NCBI RefSeq assembly: GCF_963576615.1
Contig: NC_088715.1
Span: 25,734,263 to 25,798,262 of the forward strand
Length of the DNA stretch: 64,000 nt
Source of the DNA: Watersipora subatra
Taxonomy: Eukaryota > Bryozoa > Gymnolaemata > Cheilostomatida > Watersiporidae
Direction of reading: 5' to 3'
Position 1 is the stretch's first letter. The number at the start of each line of letters is the position of its first letter. Below, piece by piece: positions 11,003 through 24,250 of this stretch. Made by a program: the position numbers and the translations under genes. The notes beneath the pieces are model-generated. The model searched no databases and was not told where the DNA came from. It saw only the letters and a list, made by a program, of their open reading frames with translations.

Positions 11003-12274
11003 ACGCTAACCGAATGCACCACAGAGACAAGATATCAGACTATTTAATCTGTGAAACGAGCATGACAACAAATCATGTGCTGGTTTTTAATACTGCTTCT
11101 ATTAAAATTAAAAACAATCATCAATGCCAGAAGTTCAACCACCAACTGTTCGGTTACCAACCGAATGTGCTACCGCCATGCACAACAAAGATAACATGGC
11201 AGAATATATTTAATCGCTGAAACGAGCAACGCTAAAAATTATTTTCAAGACTTACAATAGTGCATGTACCAAAATTATAAGGACTCGTCCCTGGGTGGGC
11301 TTGAACCACCAACCTTTCGATCAAAAGCCGAACGCACTAACCGATTGCACCACAGAGACAAGATATCAGACTATTTAATCTGTGAAACGAGCATGCAACA
11401 AGACATTTGCTGGTTTTTAATACTGCTTCTATTAAAATTAAAAACAATCGTCAATAGCAGAAATTCAACTACCAGCTGTTCGGTTAGCAAACGATCGTGC
11501 TACCAACATGCGCCAAAAAAACGAGATGTCAGAATATATTTAATCGCTGAAACGAGCAACGCTAAAAATTATTTTCAAGACTTACAATAGTGCATGTACC
11601 AAAATTATAAGGACTCGTCCCTGAGTGGGCTTGAACCACCAACCTTTCGATTAAAAGCCGAACGCACTAACCGATTGCACCACAGAGACAAGATATCAGA
11701 CTATTTAATCTGTGAAACGAGCATGCAACAAGACATTTGCTGGTTTTAAATACTATTTCTATTAAAATTAAAAACAATCATCAATTCCAGAATTTCAACC
11801 ACCAACTGTTCGGTCACCAACCGAACGTGCTACCGCCATGCACCCCAAAGATAACATGGCAGAATACCTAATCTGTTAAACGAGCATGACAAAGTTTTAA
11901 TTTCAAGAGTTATAATACTGACTGCGCCAAAATTATTAGGGCTCGTCACTGGGTGTGCTTGAACCACCAACTTTTCGATTAACAGCCGAATGCATTAACC
12001 GATTTAGTGACAGAGACATCATATCAGACGATTGAATCTGTGAAATGAGCATGACAACAAATCATGTGCTGGTTTTTAATACTGCTTCTATTAAAATTAA
12101 AAACAATCGTCAATGGCGGAAATTCAACTACCAACTGTTCGGTTAGCAAACGATCGTGCTACCGACATGCGCCAAAAAGACGAGATGTCAGAATATATTT
12201 ATTCTGTGAAATGAGCAATACTAAAATTTATTTTCAAGAGTTATCATAGTGACTGTGCCAAAATTATAAGGGCT

Positions 12275-12281
12275 CATCCCT

Positions 12282-12342
<61 letters not shown>

Positions 12343-12348
12343 AGAGAC
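12275..12348 (-). tRNA. tRNA-Asn: tRNA-Asn(GUU) with G1-U72, copy B
   Basis: This is the copy B counterpart of the 7316 unit, with the same G1-U72 acceptor end and an otherwise canonical body. Confidence 0.87.
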
Positions 12349-12612
12349 AAGATATCAGACTATTTAATCTGTGAAACGAGCATGACAACAAATCATTTGC
12401 TGGTTTTTAATACTATTTCCATCAAAATTAAAAACAATCGTCAATGCCAGAAGTTCAACCACCAATTGTTCGATTACCAAACGATCGTGCTACCGACATG
12501 TGCCAAAAAGACGACATGTCAGAATATATTTAATCGTTGAAACGAGCAATGCTAAAAATTATTTTCAAGACTTACAATAGTGCATGTACCAAAATTATAA
12601 GGGCTCGTCCCT

Positions 12613-12668
<56 letters not shown>

Positions 12669-13275
12669 ACCACACAGACAAGCTATCAGACTATTTAACC
12701 TGTGAAACGAGCATGACAACAAATCATTTGCTGCTTTTTTAATACTGCTTCTATTGAAATTAAAAACAATAGTCAATGCCAGAAGTTCAACCACCAACTG
12801 TTCGGTTACCAAACGATCGTGCTACCGACATGTGCCAAAAAAACGACATGTCAGAATATATTTAATCGTTGAAACGAGCAATGCTAAAAATTATTTTCAA
12901 GACATACAATAGTGCATGTACCAAAATTATAAGGGCTCGTCCCTGGGTGGGCTTGAACGATCAACCTTTCGGTTAACAACCGAACGCACTAACCGATTGC
13001 GCCACAGTGACAAGATATCAGACTATTTAATCTGTGAAACGAGCATGACAACAAATCATTTGCTGGTTTTTAATACTATTTCCATTAAAATTAAAAACAA
13101 TCGTCAATGCCAGAAGTTCAACCACCAACTGTTCGGTTACCAAACGATCGTGCTACCTACATGTGCCAAAAAGACGACATGTCAGAATATATTTAATCGT
13201 TGAAACGAGCAATGCTAAAAATTATTTTCGAGACTTACAATAGTGCATGTACCAAAATTATAAGGGCTCATCCCT

Positions 13276-13318
<43 letters not shown>

Positions 13319-13623
13319 ACTAACCGATTGCACCACAGAGACAAGATATCAGACTATTTAACCTGTGAAACGAGCATGACAACAAATCATTTGCTGGTTT
13401 TTAATACTATTTCTATTAAAATTAAAAACAATCGTCAATGCCAGAAGTTCAACCACCAACTGTTCGGTTACCAAACGATCGTGCTACGGACATGTGCCAA
13501 AAAGACTGTCAGAATATATTTAATCGTTGAAACGAGCAATGCTAAAAATTATTTTCAAGACTTACAATAGTGCATGTACGGAAATTATAAGGACTCGTGC
13601 ATGGGTGGGCTTGAACCACCAAT

Positions 13624-13663
<40 letters not shown>

Positions 13664-13926
13664 AGAGACAAGATATCAGACTATTTAATCTGTGAAACAA
13701 GCATGACAACAAATCATTTGCTGGTTTTTAATACTATTTCTATTAAAATTAAAAACAATCGTCAATGGCAGAAATTCAACTACCAACTGTTCGGTTAGCA
13801 AACGATCGTGCTACCGACATGCGCCAAAAAGACGAGATGTCAGAATATATTTAATCTGTGAAATGAGCAATACTAAAATTTATTTTCAAGAGTTATCATA
13901 GTGACTGTGCCAAAATTATAAGGGCT

Positions 13927-14000
13927 CATCCCAGGGTGGGCTTGAACCACCAACCTTTCAGTTAATAGCCGAACGCACTAACCGATTGCACCACAGAGAC
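13927..14000 (-). tRNA. tRNA-Asn-like with ATT anticodon, copy C of 3016
   Basis: This is the copy C counterpart of 3016, with the same ATT anticodon and the same acceptor-stem mismatch. Confidence 0.7.
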
Positions 14001-14257
14001 AAGATATCAGACTATTTAATCTGTGAAACGAGCATGACAACAAATCATTTGCTGGTTTTTAATACTATTTCCATTAAAATTAAAAACAATCGTCAATGCC
14101 AGAAGTTCAACCACCAACTGTTCGATTACCAAACGATCGTGCTACCGACATGTGCCAAAAAGACGACATGTCAGAATATATTTAATCGTTGAAACGAGCA
14201 ATGCTAAAAATTATTTTCAAGACTTACAATAGTGCATGTACCAAAATTATAAGGGCT

Positions 14258-14264
14258 CATCCCT

Positions 14265-14325
<61 letters not shown>

Positions 14326-14331
14326 AGAGAC
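14258..14331 (-). tRNA. tRNA-Asn: tRNA-Asn(GUU) with G1-U72, copy C of 3347
   Basis: This unit is identical to 3347, found 10911 bp downstream. Copy B lacks this monomer, so it has only two versions here. Confidence 0.87.
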
Positions 14332-14595
14332 AAGATATCAGACTATTTAATCTGTGAAACGAGCATGACAACAAGACATTTGCTGGTTTTAAATACTATT
14401 TCTATTAAAATTAAAAACAATCATCAATTCCAGAATTTCAACCACCAACTGTTCGGTCACCAACCGAACGTGCTACCGCCATGCACCCCAAAGATAACAT
14501 TGCAGAATATATTTAATCTGTGAAATGAGCAACACTAAAATTTGTTTTCAAGAGTTTTCTTAGTGATTGTCCCAAAATTATAAGGGCTCATCCCT

Positions 14596-14636
<41 letters not shown>

Positions 14637-15250
14637 ACACTAACCGAATGCACCACAGAGAAAAGATATCAGACTATTTAATCTGTGAAACGAGCATGAC
14701 AACAAATCATTTGCTGGTTTTTAATACTGCTTCTATTAAAATTAAAAACAATCGTCAATAGCAGAAATTCAACTACCAACTGTTCGGTTAGCAAACGATC
14801 GTGCTACCGACATGGGCCAAAAAGACGAGATGTCAGAATATATTTAATCTGTGAAATGAGCAATACTAAAATTTATTTTCAAGAGTTATCAGAGTCACTG
14901 TGCCAAAATTATAAGGGCTCATCCCTGGGTGGGCTTGAACCACCAACCTTTCGCTTAACAGCCGAACGCACTAACCCATTGCAACACAGAGAAAAGATAT
15001 CAGACTATTTAATCTGTGAAACGAGCATGACAACAAATCATTTGCTGGTTTTTAATACTGCTTCTATTCAAATTAAAAACAATCGTCAATAGCAGAAATT
15101 CAACTACCAACTGTTTGGTTACCAACCGAACGTGCTACCGCCATGCACCACAAAGATAACATGGCAGAATATATTTAATATGTGAAATGAGCAATACTAA
15201 AATTTATTTTCAAGAGTTATCAGAGTCACTGTGCCAAAATTATAAGGGCT

Positions 15251-15257
15251 CATCCCT

Positions 15258-15318
<61 letters not shown>

Positions 15319-15324
15319 AGAGAC
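15251..15324 (-). tRNA. tRNA-Asn: tRNA-Asn(GUU) with G1-U72, L3 monomer, copy C
   Basis: This is the copy C counterpart of the 4340 unit, unchanged in the tRNA body. Confidence 0.87.
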
Positions 15325-15582
15325 AAGATATCAGACTATTTAATCTGTGAAACGAGCATGACAACAAATCATTTGCTGCTTTTTTAATACTATTTCCATT
15401 AACATTAAAAACAATCGTCAATGGCGGAAATTCAACTACCAACTGTTCGGTTAGCAAACGATCGTGCTACCGACATGCGCCAAAAAGACGAGATGTCAGA
15501 ATATATTTAATCTGTGAAATGAGCAATACTAAAATTTATTTTCAAGAGTTATCATAGTGACTGTGCCAAAATTATAAGGGCT

Positions 15583-15656
15583 CATCCCTGGGTGGGCTTG
15601 AACCACCAACCTTTCAGTTAATAGCCGAACGCACTAACCGATTGCACCACAGAGAC
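15583..15656 (-). tRNA. tRNA-Asn-like with ATT anticodon, copy C of 4672
   Basis: ATT anticodon with the ordinary CACTAACCG D loop, so this is the least altered of the five ATT units. The acceptor stem is complete except for U72. Confidence 0.72.
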
Positions 15657-15941
15657 AAGATATCAGACTATTTAATCTGTGAAACGAGCATGACAACAAA
15701 TCATTTGCTGGTTTTTAATACTATTTCCATTAAAATTAAAAACAATCGTCAATGCCAGAAGTTCAACCACCAACTGTTCGGTTACCAAACGATCGTGCTA
15801 CCTACATGTGCCAAAAAGACGACATGTCAGAATATATTTAATCGTTGAAACGAGCAATGCTAAAAATTATTTTCAAGACTTACAATAGTGCATGTACGGA
15901 AATTATAAGGACTCGTGCCTGGGTGGGCTTGAACCACCAAT

Positions 15942-15981
<40 letters not shown>

Positions 15982-16244
15982 AGAGACAAGATATCAGACT
16001 ATTTAATCTGTGAAACGAGCGTGACAACAAATCATTTGCTTCTTTTTAATACTATTTCTATTAAAATTAAAAACAACCGTCAATGGCAGAAATTCCACTA
16101 CCAACTGTTCGGTTAGCAAACGATCGTGCTACCGACAAGCGCCAAAAAAACGAGATGTCAGAATATATTTAATCTGTGAAATGAGCAATACTAAAATTTA
16201 TTTTCAAGAGTTATCATAGTGACTGTGCCAAAATTATAAGTGCT

Positions 16245-16251
16245 CGTCCCT

Positions 16252-16309
<58 letters not shown>

Positions 16310-16318
16310 AACAGAGAC
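16245..16318 (-). tRNA. tRNA-Asn: tRNA-Asn(GUU), copy C version with position 9 changed
   Basis: This is the copy C counterpart of 5334. It differs only by T instead of G at tRNA position 9, inside the A box, between the acceptor and D stems. All stems still pair. The change may weaken the A box and a tertiary contact, so function is less sure. Confidence 0.85.
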
Positions 16319-16587
16319 AAGATATCAGACTATTCAATCTGTGAAACGAGCATGACAACAAAGCATTTGCTAGTTTTTAATACTATTTCCATTAAAATTA
16401 AAAACAATCGTCAATGCCAGAAGTTCAACCACCAACTGTTCGGTGACCAAACGATCGTGCTACCGACATGTGCCAAAAAGACGACATGTCAGAATATATT
16501 TAATCGTTGAAACAAGCAATGCTAAAAATTATTTTCAAGACTTACAATAGTGAATGTACCAAAATTATAAGGGCTCATCCCTGGGTA

Positions 16588-16625
<38 letters not shown>

Positions 16626-16913
16626 ACTAACCGATTGCACCACAGAGACAAGATATCAGACTATTTAATCTGTGAAACGAGCATGACAACAAATCATTTC
16701 CTGGTTTTTAATACTATTTCCATTAAAATTAAAAACAATCATCAATGCCACAAGTTCAACCACCAACTGTTCGGTTACCAACCGAACGTGCTACCGACAT
16801 GCACCACAAAGATAACATGGCAGAATATATTTAATCTGTGAAATGAGCAACACTAAAATTTGTTTTTAAGAGTTTTCTTAGTGATTGTGCCAAAATTATA
16901 AGGGCTCATCCCT

Positions 16914-16954
<41 letters not shown>

Positions 16955-18226
16955 ACGCTAACCGAATGCACCACAGAGACAAGATATCAGACTATTTAAT
17001 CTGTGAAACGAGCATGACAACAAATCATGTGCTGGTTTTTAATACTGCTTCTATTAAAATTAAAAACAATCATCAATGCCAGAAGTTCAACCACCAACTG
17101 TTCGGTTACCAACCGAATGTGCTACCGCCATGCACCACAAAGATAACATGGCAGAATATATTTAATCGCTGAAACGAGCAACGCTAAAAATTATTTTCAA
17201 GACTTACAATAGTGCATGTACCAAAATTATAAGGACTCGTCCCTGGGTGGGCTTGAACCACCAACCTTTCGATCAAAAGCCGAACGCACTAACCGATTGC
17301 ACCACAGAGACAAGATATCAGACTATTTAATCTGTGAAACGAGCATGCAACAAGACATTTGCTGGTTTTTAATACTGCTTCTATTAAAATTAAAAACAAT
17401 CGTCAATAGCAGAAATTCAACTACCAGCTGTTCGGTTAGCAAACGATCGTGCTACCAACATGCGCCAAAAAAACGAGATGTCAGAATATATTTAATCGCT
17501 GAAACGAGCAACGCTAAAAATTATTTTCAAGACTTACAATAGTGCATGTACCAAAATTATAAGGACTCGTCCCTGAGTGGGCTTGAACCACCAACCTTTC
17601 GATTAAAAGCCGAACGCACTAACCGATTGCACCACAGAGACAAGATATCAGACTATTTAATCTGTGAAACGAGCATGCAACAAGACATTTGCTGGTTTTA
17701 AATACTATTTCTATTAAAATTAAAAACAATCATCAATTCCAGAATTTCAACCACCAACTGTTCGGTCACCAACCGAACGTGCTACCGCCATGCACCCCAA
17801 AGATAACATGGCAGAATACCTAATCTGTTAAACGAGCATGACAAAGTTTTAATTTCAAGAGTTATAATACTGACTGCGCCAAAATTATTAGGGCTCGTCA
17901 CTGGGTGTGCTTGAACCACCAACTTTTCGATTAACAGCCGAATGCATTAACCGATTTAGTGACAGAGACATCATATCAGACGATTGAATCTGTGAAATGA
18001 GCATGACAACAAATCATGTGCTGGTTTTTAATACTGCTTCTATTAAAATTAAAAACAATCGTCAATGGCGGAAATTCAACTACCAACTGTTCGGTTAGCA
18101 AACGATCGTGCTACCGACATGCGCCAAAAAGACGAGATGTCAGAATATATTTATTCTGTGAAATGAGCAATACTAAAAGTTATTTTCAAGAGTTATCATA
18201 GTGACTGTGCCAAAATTATAAGGGCT

Positions 18227-18233
18227 CATCCCT

Positions 18234-18294
<61 letters not shown>

Positions 18295-18300
18295 AGAGAC
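18227..18300 (-). tRNA. tRNA-Asn: tRNA-Asn(GUU) with G1-U72, copy C
   Basis: This is the copy C counterpart of the 7316 unit, again canonical except for U72 and A57. Confidence 0.87.
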
Positions 18301-18564
18301 AAGATATCAGACTATTTAATCTGTGAAACGAGCATGACAACAAATCATTTGCTGGTTTTTAATACTATTTCCATCAAAATTAAAAACAATCGTCAATGCC
18401 AGAAGTTCAACCACCAATTGTTCGATTACCAAACGATCGTGCTACCGACATGTGCCAAAAAGACGACATGTCAGAATATATTTAATCGTTGAAACGAGCA
18501 ATGCTAAAAATTATTTTCAAGACTTACAATAGTGCATGTACCAAAATTATAAGGGCTCGTCCCT

Positions 18565-18620
<56 letters not shown>

Positions 18621-19227
18621 ACCACACAGACAAGCTATCAGACTATTTAACCTGTGAAACGAGCATGACAACAAATCATTTGCTGCTTTTTTAATACTGC
18701 TTCTATTGAAATTAAAAACAATAGTCAATGCCAGAAGTTCAACCACCAACTGTTCGGTTACCAAACGATCGTGCTACCGACATGTGCCAAAAAAACGACA
18801 TGTCAGAATATATTTAATCGTTGAAACGAGCAATGCTAAAAATTATTTTCAAGACATACAATAGTGCATGTACCAAAATTATAAGGGCTCGTCCCTGGGT
18901 GGGCTTGAACGATCAACCTTTCGGTTAACAACCGAACGCACTAACCGATTGCGCCACAGTGACAAGATATCAGACTATTTAATCTGTGAAACGAGCATGA
19001 CAACAAATCATTTGCTGGTTTTTAATACTATTTCCATTAAAATTAAAAACAATCGTCAATGCCAGAAGTTCAACCACCAACTGTTCGGTTACCAAACGAT
19101 CGTGCTACCTACATGTGCCAAAAAGACGACATGTCAGAATATATTTAATCGTTGAAACGAGCAATGCTAAAAATTATTTTCAAGACTTACAATAGTGCAT
19201 GTACCAAAATTATAAGGGCTCATCCCT

Positions 19228-19270
<43 letters not shown>

Positions 19271-19547
19271 ACTAACCGATTGCACCACAGAGACAAGATA
19301 TCAGACTATTTAACCTGTGAAACGAGCATGACAACAAATCATTTGCTGGTTTTTAATACTATTTCTATTAAAATTAAAAACAATCGTCAATGCCAGAAGT
19401 TCAACCACCAACTGTTCGGTTACCAAACGATCGTGCTACGGACATGTGCCAAAAAGACTGTCAGAATATATTTAATCGTTGAAACGAGCAATGCTAAAAA
19501 TTATTTTCAAGACTTACAATAGTGCATGTACGGAAATTATAAGGACT

Positions 19548-19575
19548 CGTGCATGGGTGGGCTTGAACCACCAAT

Positions 19576-19615
<40 letters not shown>

Positions 19616-19750
19616 AGAGACAAGATATCAGACTATTTAATCTGTGAAACGAGCGTGACAACAAATCATTTGCTTCTTTTTAATACTATTTCTATTAAAA
19701 TTAAAAACAACCGTCAATGGCAGAAATTCCACTACCAACTGTTCGGTTAG
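19548..19750. repeat. Chimeric monomer at the end of HOR copy C
   Basis: The left part has the GTGCATGGGTGG marker of the 8637 and 13596 monomers. The right part has the GAGCGTGACAAC and TTTGCTTCTTTTT markers of the 5003, 9962 and 15914 monomers. The switch lies between about 19555 and 19651, inside or just 5' of the tRNA unit. After it the array continues in the order that follows the 5003 monomer. Confidence 0.82.
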
Positions 19751-19878
19751 CAAACGATCGTGCTACCGACAAGCGCCAAAAAAACGAGATGTCAGAATAT
19801 ATTTAATCTGTGAAATGAGCAATACTAAAATTTATTTTCAAGAGTTATCATAGTGACTGTGCCAAAATTATAAGTGCT

Positions 19879-19885
19879 CGTCCCT

Positions 19886-19946
<61 letters not shown>

Positions 19947-19952
19947 AGAGAC
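19879..19952 (-). tRNA. tRNA-Asn: tRNA-Asn(GUU), near-canonical copy 3
   Basis: This has the same 74 bases as the 5334 and 10293 genes. It is the first unit after the chimeric join at the end of copy C, so this intact gene was carried next to a recombination point. Confidence 0.92.
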
Positions 19953-20221
19953 AAGATATCAGACTATTCAATCTGTGAAACGAGCATGACAACAAAGCAT
20001 TTGCTAGTTTTTAATACTATTTCCATTAAAATTAAAAACAATCGTCAATGCCAGAAGTTCAACCACCAACTGTTCGGTGACCAAACGATCGTGCTACCGA
20101 CATGTGCCAAAAAGACGACATGTCAGAATATATTTAATCGTTGAAACAAGCAATGCTAAAAATTATTTTCAAGACTTACAATAGTGCATGTACCAAAATT
20201 ATAAGGGCTCATCCCTGGGTA

Positions 20222-20259
<38 letters not shown>

Positions 20260-20547
20260 ACTAACCGATTGCACCACAGAGACAAGATATCAGACTATTT
20301 AATCTGTGAAACGAGCATGACAACAAATCATTTCCTGGTTTTTAATACTATTTCCATTAAAATTAAAAACAATCATCAATGCCACAAGTTCAACCACCAA
20401 CTGTTCGGTTACCAACCGAACGTGCTACCGACATGCACCACAAAGATAACATGGCAGAATATATTTAATCTGTGAAATGAGCAACACTAAAATTTGTTTT
20501 TAAGAGTTTTCTTAGTGATTGTGCCAAAATTATAAGGGCTCATCCCT

Positions 20548-20588
<41 letters not shown>

Positions 20589-21544
20589 ACGCTAACCGAA
20601 TGCACCACAGAGACAAGATATCAGACTATTTAATCTGTGAAACGAGCATGACAACAAATCATTTGCTGGTTTTTAATACTGCTTCTATTAAAATTAAAAA
20701 CAATCGTCAATAGCAGAAATTCAACTACCAGCTGTTCGGTTAGCAAACGATCGTGCTACCGACATGCGCCAAAAAGACGAGATGTCAGAATATATTTAAT
20801 CGCTGAAACGAGCAACGCTAAAAATTATTTTCTAGACTTACAATAGTGCATGTACCAAAATTATAAGGACTCGTCCTTGGGTGGGCTTGAACCACCAACC
20901 TTTCGATTAAAAGCCAAACGCACTAACCGATTGCACCACAGAGACAAGATATCAGACTATTTAATCTGTGAAACGAGCATGACAACAAGACATTTGCTGG
21001 TTTTAAATACTATTTCTATTAAAAATAAAAACAATCATCAATTCCAGAATTTCAACCACCAACTGTTCGGTCACCAACCGAACGTGCTACCGCCATGCAC
21101 CCCAAAGATAACATGGCAGAATACCTAATCTGTTAAACGAGCATGACAAAGTTTTAATTTCAAGAGTTATAATACTGACTGCGCCAAAATTATTAGGGCT
21201 CGTCACTGGGTGTGCTTGAACCACCAACTTTTCGATTAACAGCCGAATGCATTAACCGATTTAGTGACAGAGACATCATATCAGACGATTGAATCTGTGA
21301 AACGAGCATGACAACAAATCATGTGCTGGTTTTTAATACTGCTTCTATTAAAATTAAAAACAATCATCAATGCCAGAAGTTCAACCACCAACTGTTCGGT
21401 TACCAACCGAATGTGCTACCGCCATGCACCACAAAGATAACATGGCAGAATATATTTAATCTGTGAAATGAGCAACACTAAAATTTGTTTTCAAGAGTTT
21501 TCTTAGTGATTGTGCCAAAATTATAAGGGCTCATCCCTGGGTGA

Positions 21545-21579
<35 letters not shown>

Positions 21580-22539
21580 ACGCTAACCAAATGCACCACA
21601 GAGACAAGATATCAGACTATTTAATCTGTGAAACGAGCATGACAACAAATCATTTGCTGGTTTTTAATACTGCTTCTATTAAAATTAAAAACAATCGTCA
21701 ATAGCAGAAATTCAACTACCAGCTGTTCGGTTAGCAAACGATCGTGCTACCAACATGCGCCAAAAAGACGAGATGTCAGAATATATTTAATCGCTGAAAC
21801 GAGCAACGCTAAAAATTATTTTCAAGACTTACAATAGTGCATGTACCAAAATTATAAGGACTCGTCCCTGGGTGGGCTTGAACCACCAACCTTTCGATTA
21901 AAAGCCGAACGCACTAACCGATTGCACCACAGAGACAAGATATCAGACTATTTAATCTGTGAAACGAGCATGCAACAAGACATTTGCTGGTTTTAAATAC
22001 TATTTCCATTAAAATTAAAAACAATCATCAATTCCAGAATTTCAACCACCAACTGTTCGGTCACCAACCGAACGTGCTACCGCCATGCACCCCAAAGATA
22101 ACATGGCAGAATACCTAATCTGTTAAACGAGCATGACAAAGTTTTAATTTCAAGAGTTATAATACTGACTGCGCCAAAATTATTAGGGCTCGTCACTGGG
22201 TGTGCTTGAACCACCAACTTTTCGATTAACAGCCGAATGCATTAACCGATTTAGTGACAGAGACATCATATCAGACGATTGAATCTGTGAAATGAGCATG
22301 ACAACAAATCATGTGCTGGTTTTTAATACTATTTCCATCAAAATTAAAAACAATCGTCAATGGCGGAAATTCAACTACCAACTGTTCGGTTAGCAAACGA
22401 TCGTGCTACCGACATGCGCCAAAAAGACGAGATGTCAGAATATATTTATTCTGTGAAATGAGCAATACTAAAATTTATTTTCAAGAGTTATCATAGTGAC
22501 TGTGCCAAAATTATAAGGGCTCATCCCTGGGTGGGCTTT

Positions 22540-22584
<45 letters not shown>

Positions 22585-22859
22585 ACCACAGAGACAAGAT
22601 ATCAGACTATTTAATCTGTGAAACGAGCATGACAACAAATCATTTGCTGGTTTTTAATACTATTTCCATCAAAATTAAAAACAATCGTCAATGCCAGAAG
22701 TTCAACCACCAACTGTTCGATTACCAAACGATCGTGCTACCGACATGTGCCAAAAAGACGACATGTCAGAATATATTTAATCGTTGAAACGAGCAATGCT
22801 AAAAATTATTTTCAAGACTTACAATAGTGCATGTACCAAAATTATAAGGGCTCGTCCCT

Positions 22860-22915
<56 letters not shown>

Positions 22916-23522
22916 ACCACACAGACAAGCTATCAGACTATTTAACCTGTGAAACGAGCATGACAACAAATCATTTGCTGCTTTTTTAATACTGCTTCTA
23001 TTGAAATTAAAAACAATAGTCAATGCCAGAAGTTCAACCACCAACTGTTCGGTTACCAAACGATCGTGCTACCGACATGTGCCAAAAAGACGACATGTCA
23101 GAATATATTTAATCGTTGAAACGAGCAATGCTAAAAATTATTTTCAAGACTTACAATAGTGCATGTACCAAAATTATAAGGGCTCGTCCCTGGGTGGGCT
23201 TGAACCACCAAACTTTCGGTTAACAGCCGAACACGCTAACCGATTGCACCACACAGACAAGCTATCAGACTATTTAATCTGTGAAACGAGCATGACAACA
23301 AATCATTTGCTGGTTTTTAATACTGTTTCTATTAAAATTAAAAACAATCGTCAATGCCAGAAGTTCAACCACCAACTGTTCGGTTACCAACCGAACGCGC
23401 TACCGCCATGCACCACAAAGAAAACATGGCAGAATATATTTAATCTGTGAAATGAGCAACACTAAAATTTGTTTTCAAGAGTTTTCTTAGTGATTGTGCC
23501 AAAATTATAAGGGCTCATCCCT

Positions 23523-23563
<41 letters not shown>

Positions 23564-23855
23564 ACGCTAACCGAATGAACCACAGAGAAAAGATATCAGA
23601 CTATTTAATCTGTGAAACGAGCATGACAACAAATCATTTGCTGGTTTTTAATACTGCTTCTATTAAAATTAAAAACAATCGTCAATAGCAGAAATTCAAC
23701 TACCAACTGTTCGGTTAGCAAACGATCGTGCTACCGACTTGCGCCAAAAAGACAAGATGTCAGAATATATTTAATCTGTGAAATGAGCAATACTAAAATT
23801 TATTTTCAAGAGTTATCAGAGTCACTGTGCCAAAATTATAAGAGCTCATCCCTGT

Positions 23856-23896
<41 letters not shown>

Positions 23897-24176
23897 ACTA
23901 ACCGATTGCACCACAGAGACAAGATAACAGACTATTTAATCTGTGAAACGAGCATGACAACAAATCATTTGCTGCATTTTTAATACTGCTTCTATTAAAA
24001 TTAAAAACAATCATCAATGACAAAATTCAACTACCAACTGTTCGGTTACCAACCGAACGTGCTACCGCCATGCACCACAAAGATAACATGGCAGAATACC
24101 TAATCTGTTAAACGAGCATGACAAAAGTTTTAAGTACAAGAGTTATAATACTGACTGTGCCAAAATTATTAGGGCT

Positions 24177-24250
24177 CGTCCCTGGGTGGGCTTGAACCAC
24201 CAACTTTTCGATTAACAGCCGAATGCATTAATCGATTTAGTGACAGAGAC
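24177..24250 (-). pseudogene. L4-type tRNA-Asn pseudogene, D arm lost (representative)
   Basis: The minus strand keeps the acceptor stem, GTT anticodon, T arm and B box, but the D arm reads CACTAAATCGGTTAATGC-like sequence that cannot form the D stem and destroys the A box. The unit stays 74 nt long, so this came from substitutions, not an indel. I count 22 units of this form, with left edges at 366, 696, 6985, 11944, 17896, 21201, 22191, 24177, 26164, 28813, 30800, 33780, 36428, 39739, 44043, 46692, 49341, 52321, 54970, 56294, 59274 and 62255. Those at 366, 6985, 11944, 17896, 21201 and 22191 also have T-stem changes (CACTGGGTGTGC). Confidence 0.85.

Larger units (their letters stand above)
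8850..13800. repeat. HOR copy B, 15 monomers
   Basis: This is copy A minus its first three monomers, at an offset of 4959 bp. tRNA units have left edges at 8968, 9299, 9631, 9962, 10293, 10624, 10955, 11286, 11616, 11944, 12275, 12606, 12938, 13269 and 13596. It shares private variants with copy A that copy C lacks, such as CACTTACCG in the 9631 unit (4672 in A) and TTCGAGACT near 13229 (8271 in A). It is therefore the closer sister of copy A. Confidence 0.88.
13800..19650. repeat. HOR copy C, 18 monomers
   Basis: This copy matches copy A at an offset of 10911 bp. tRNA units have left edges at 13927, 14258, 14589, 14920, 15251, 15583, 15914, 16245, 16576, 16907, 17238, 17568, 17896, 18227, 18558, 18890, 19221 and 19548. 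Single-base differences from copy A include the base that alters tRNA position 9 in the 16245 unit. The last monomer (19548) is a chimera that switches to the 5003 type. Confidence 0.88.
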
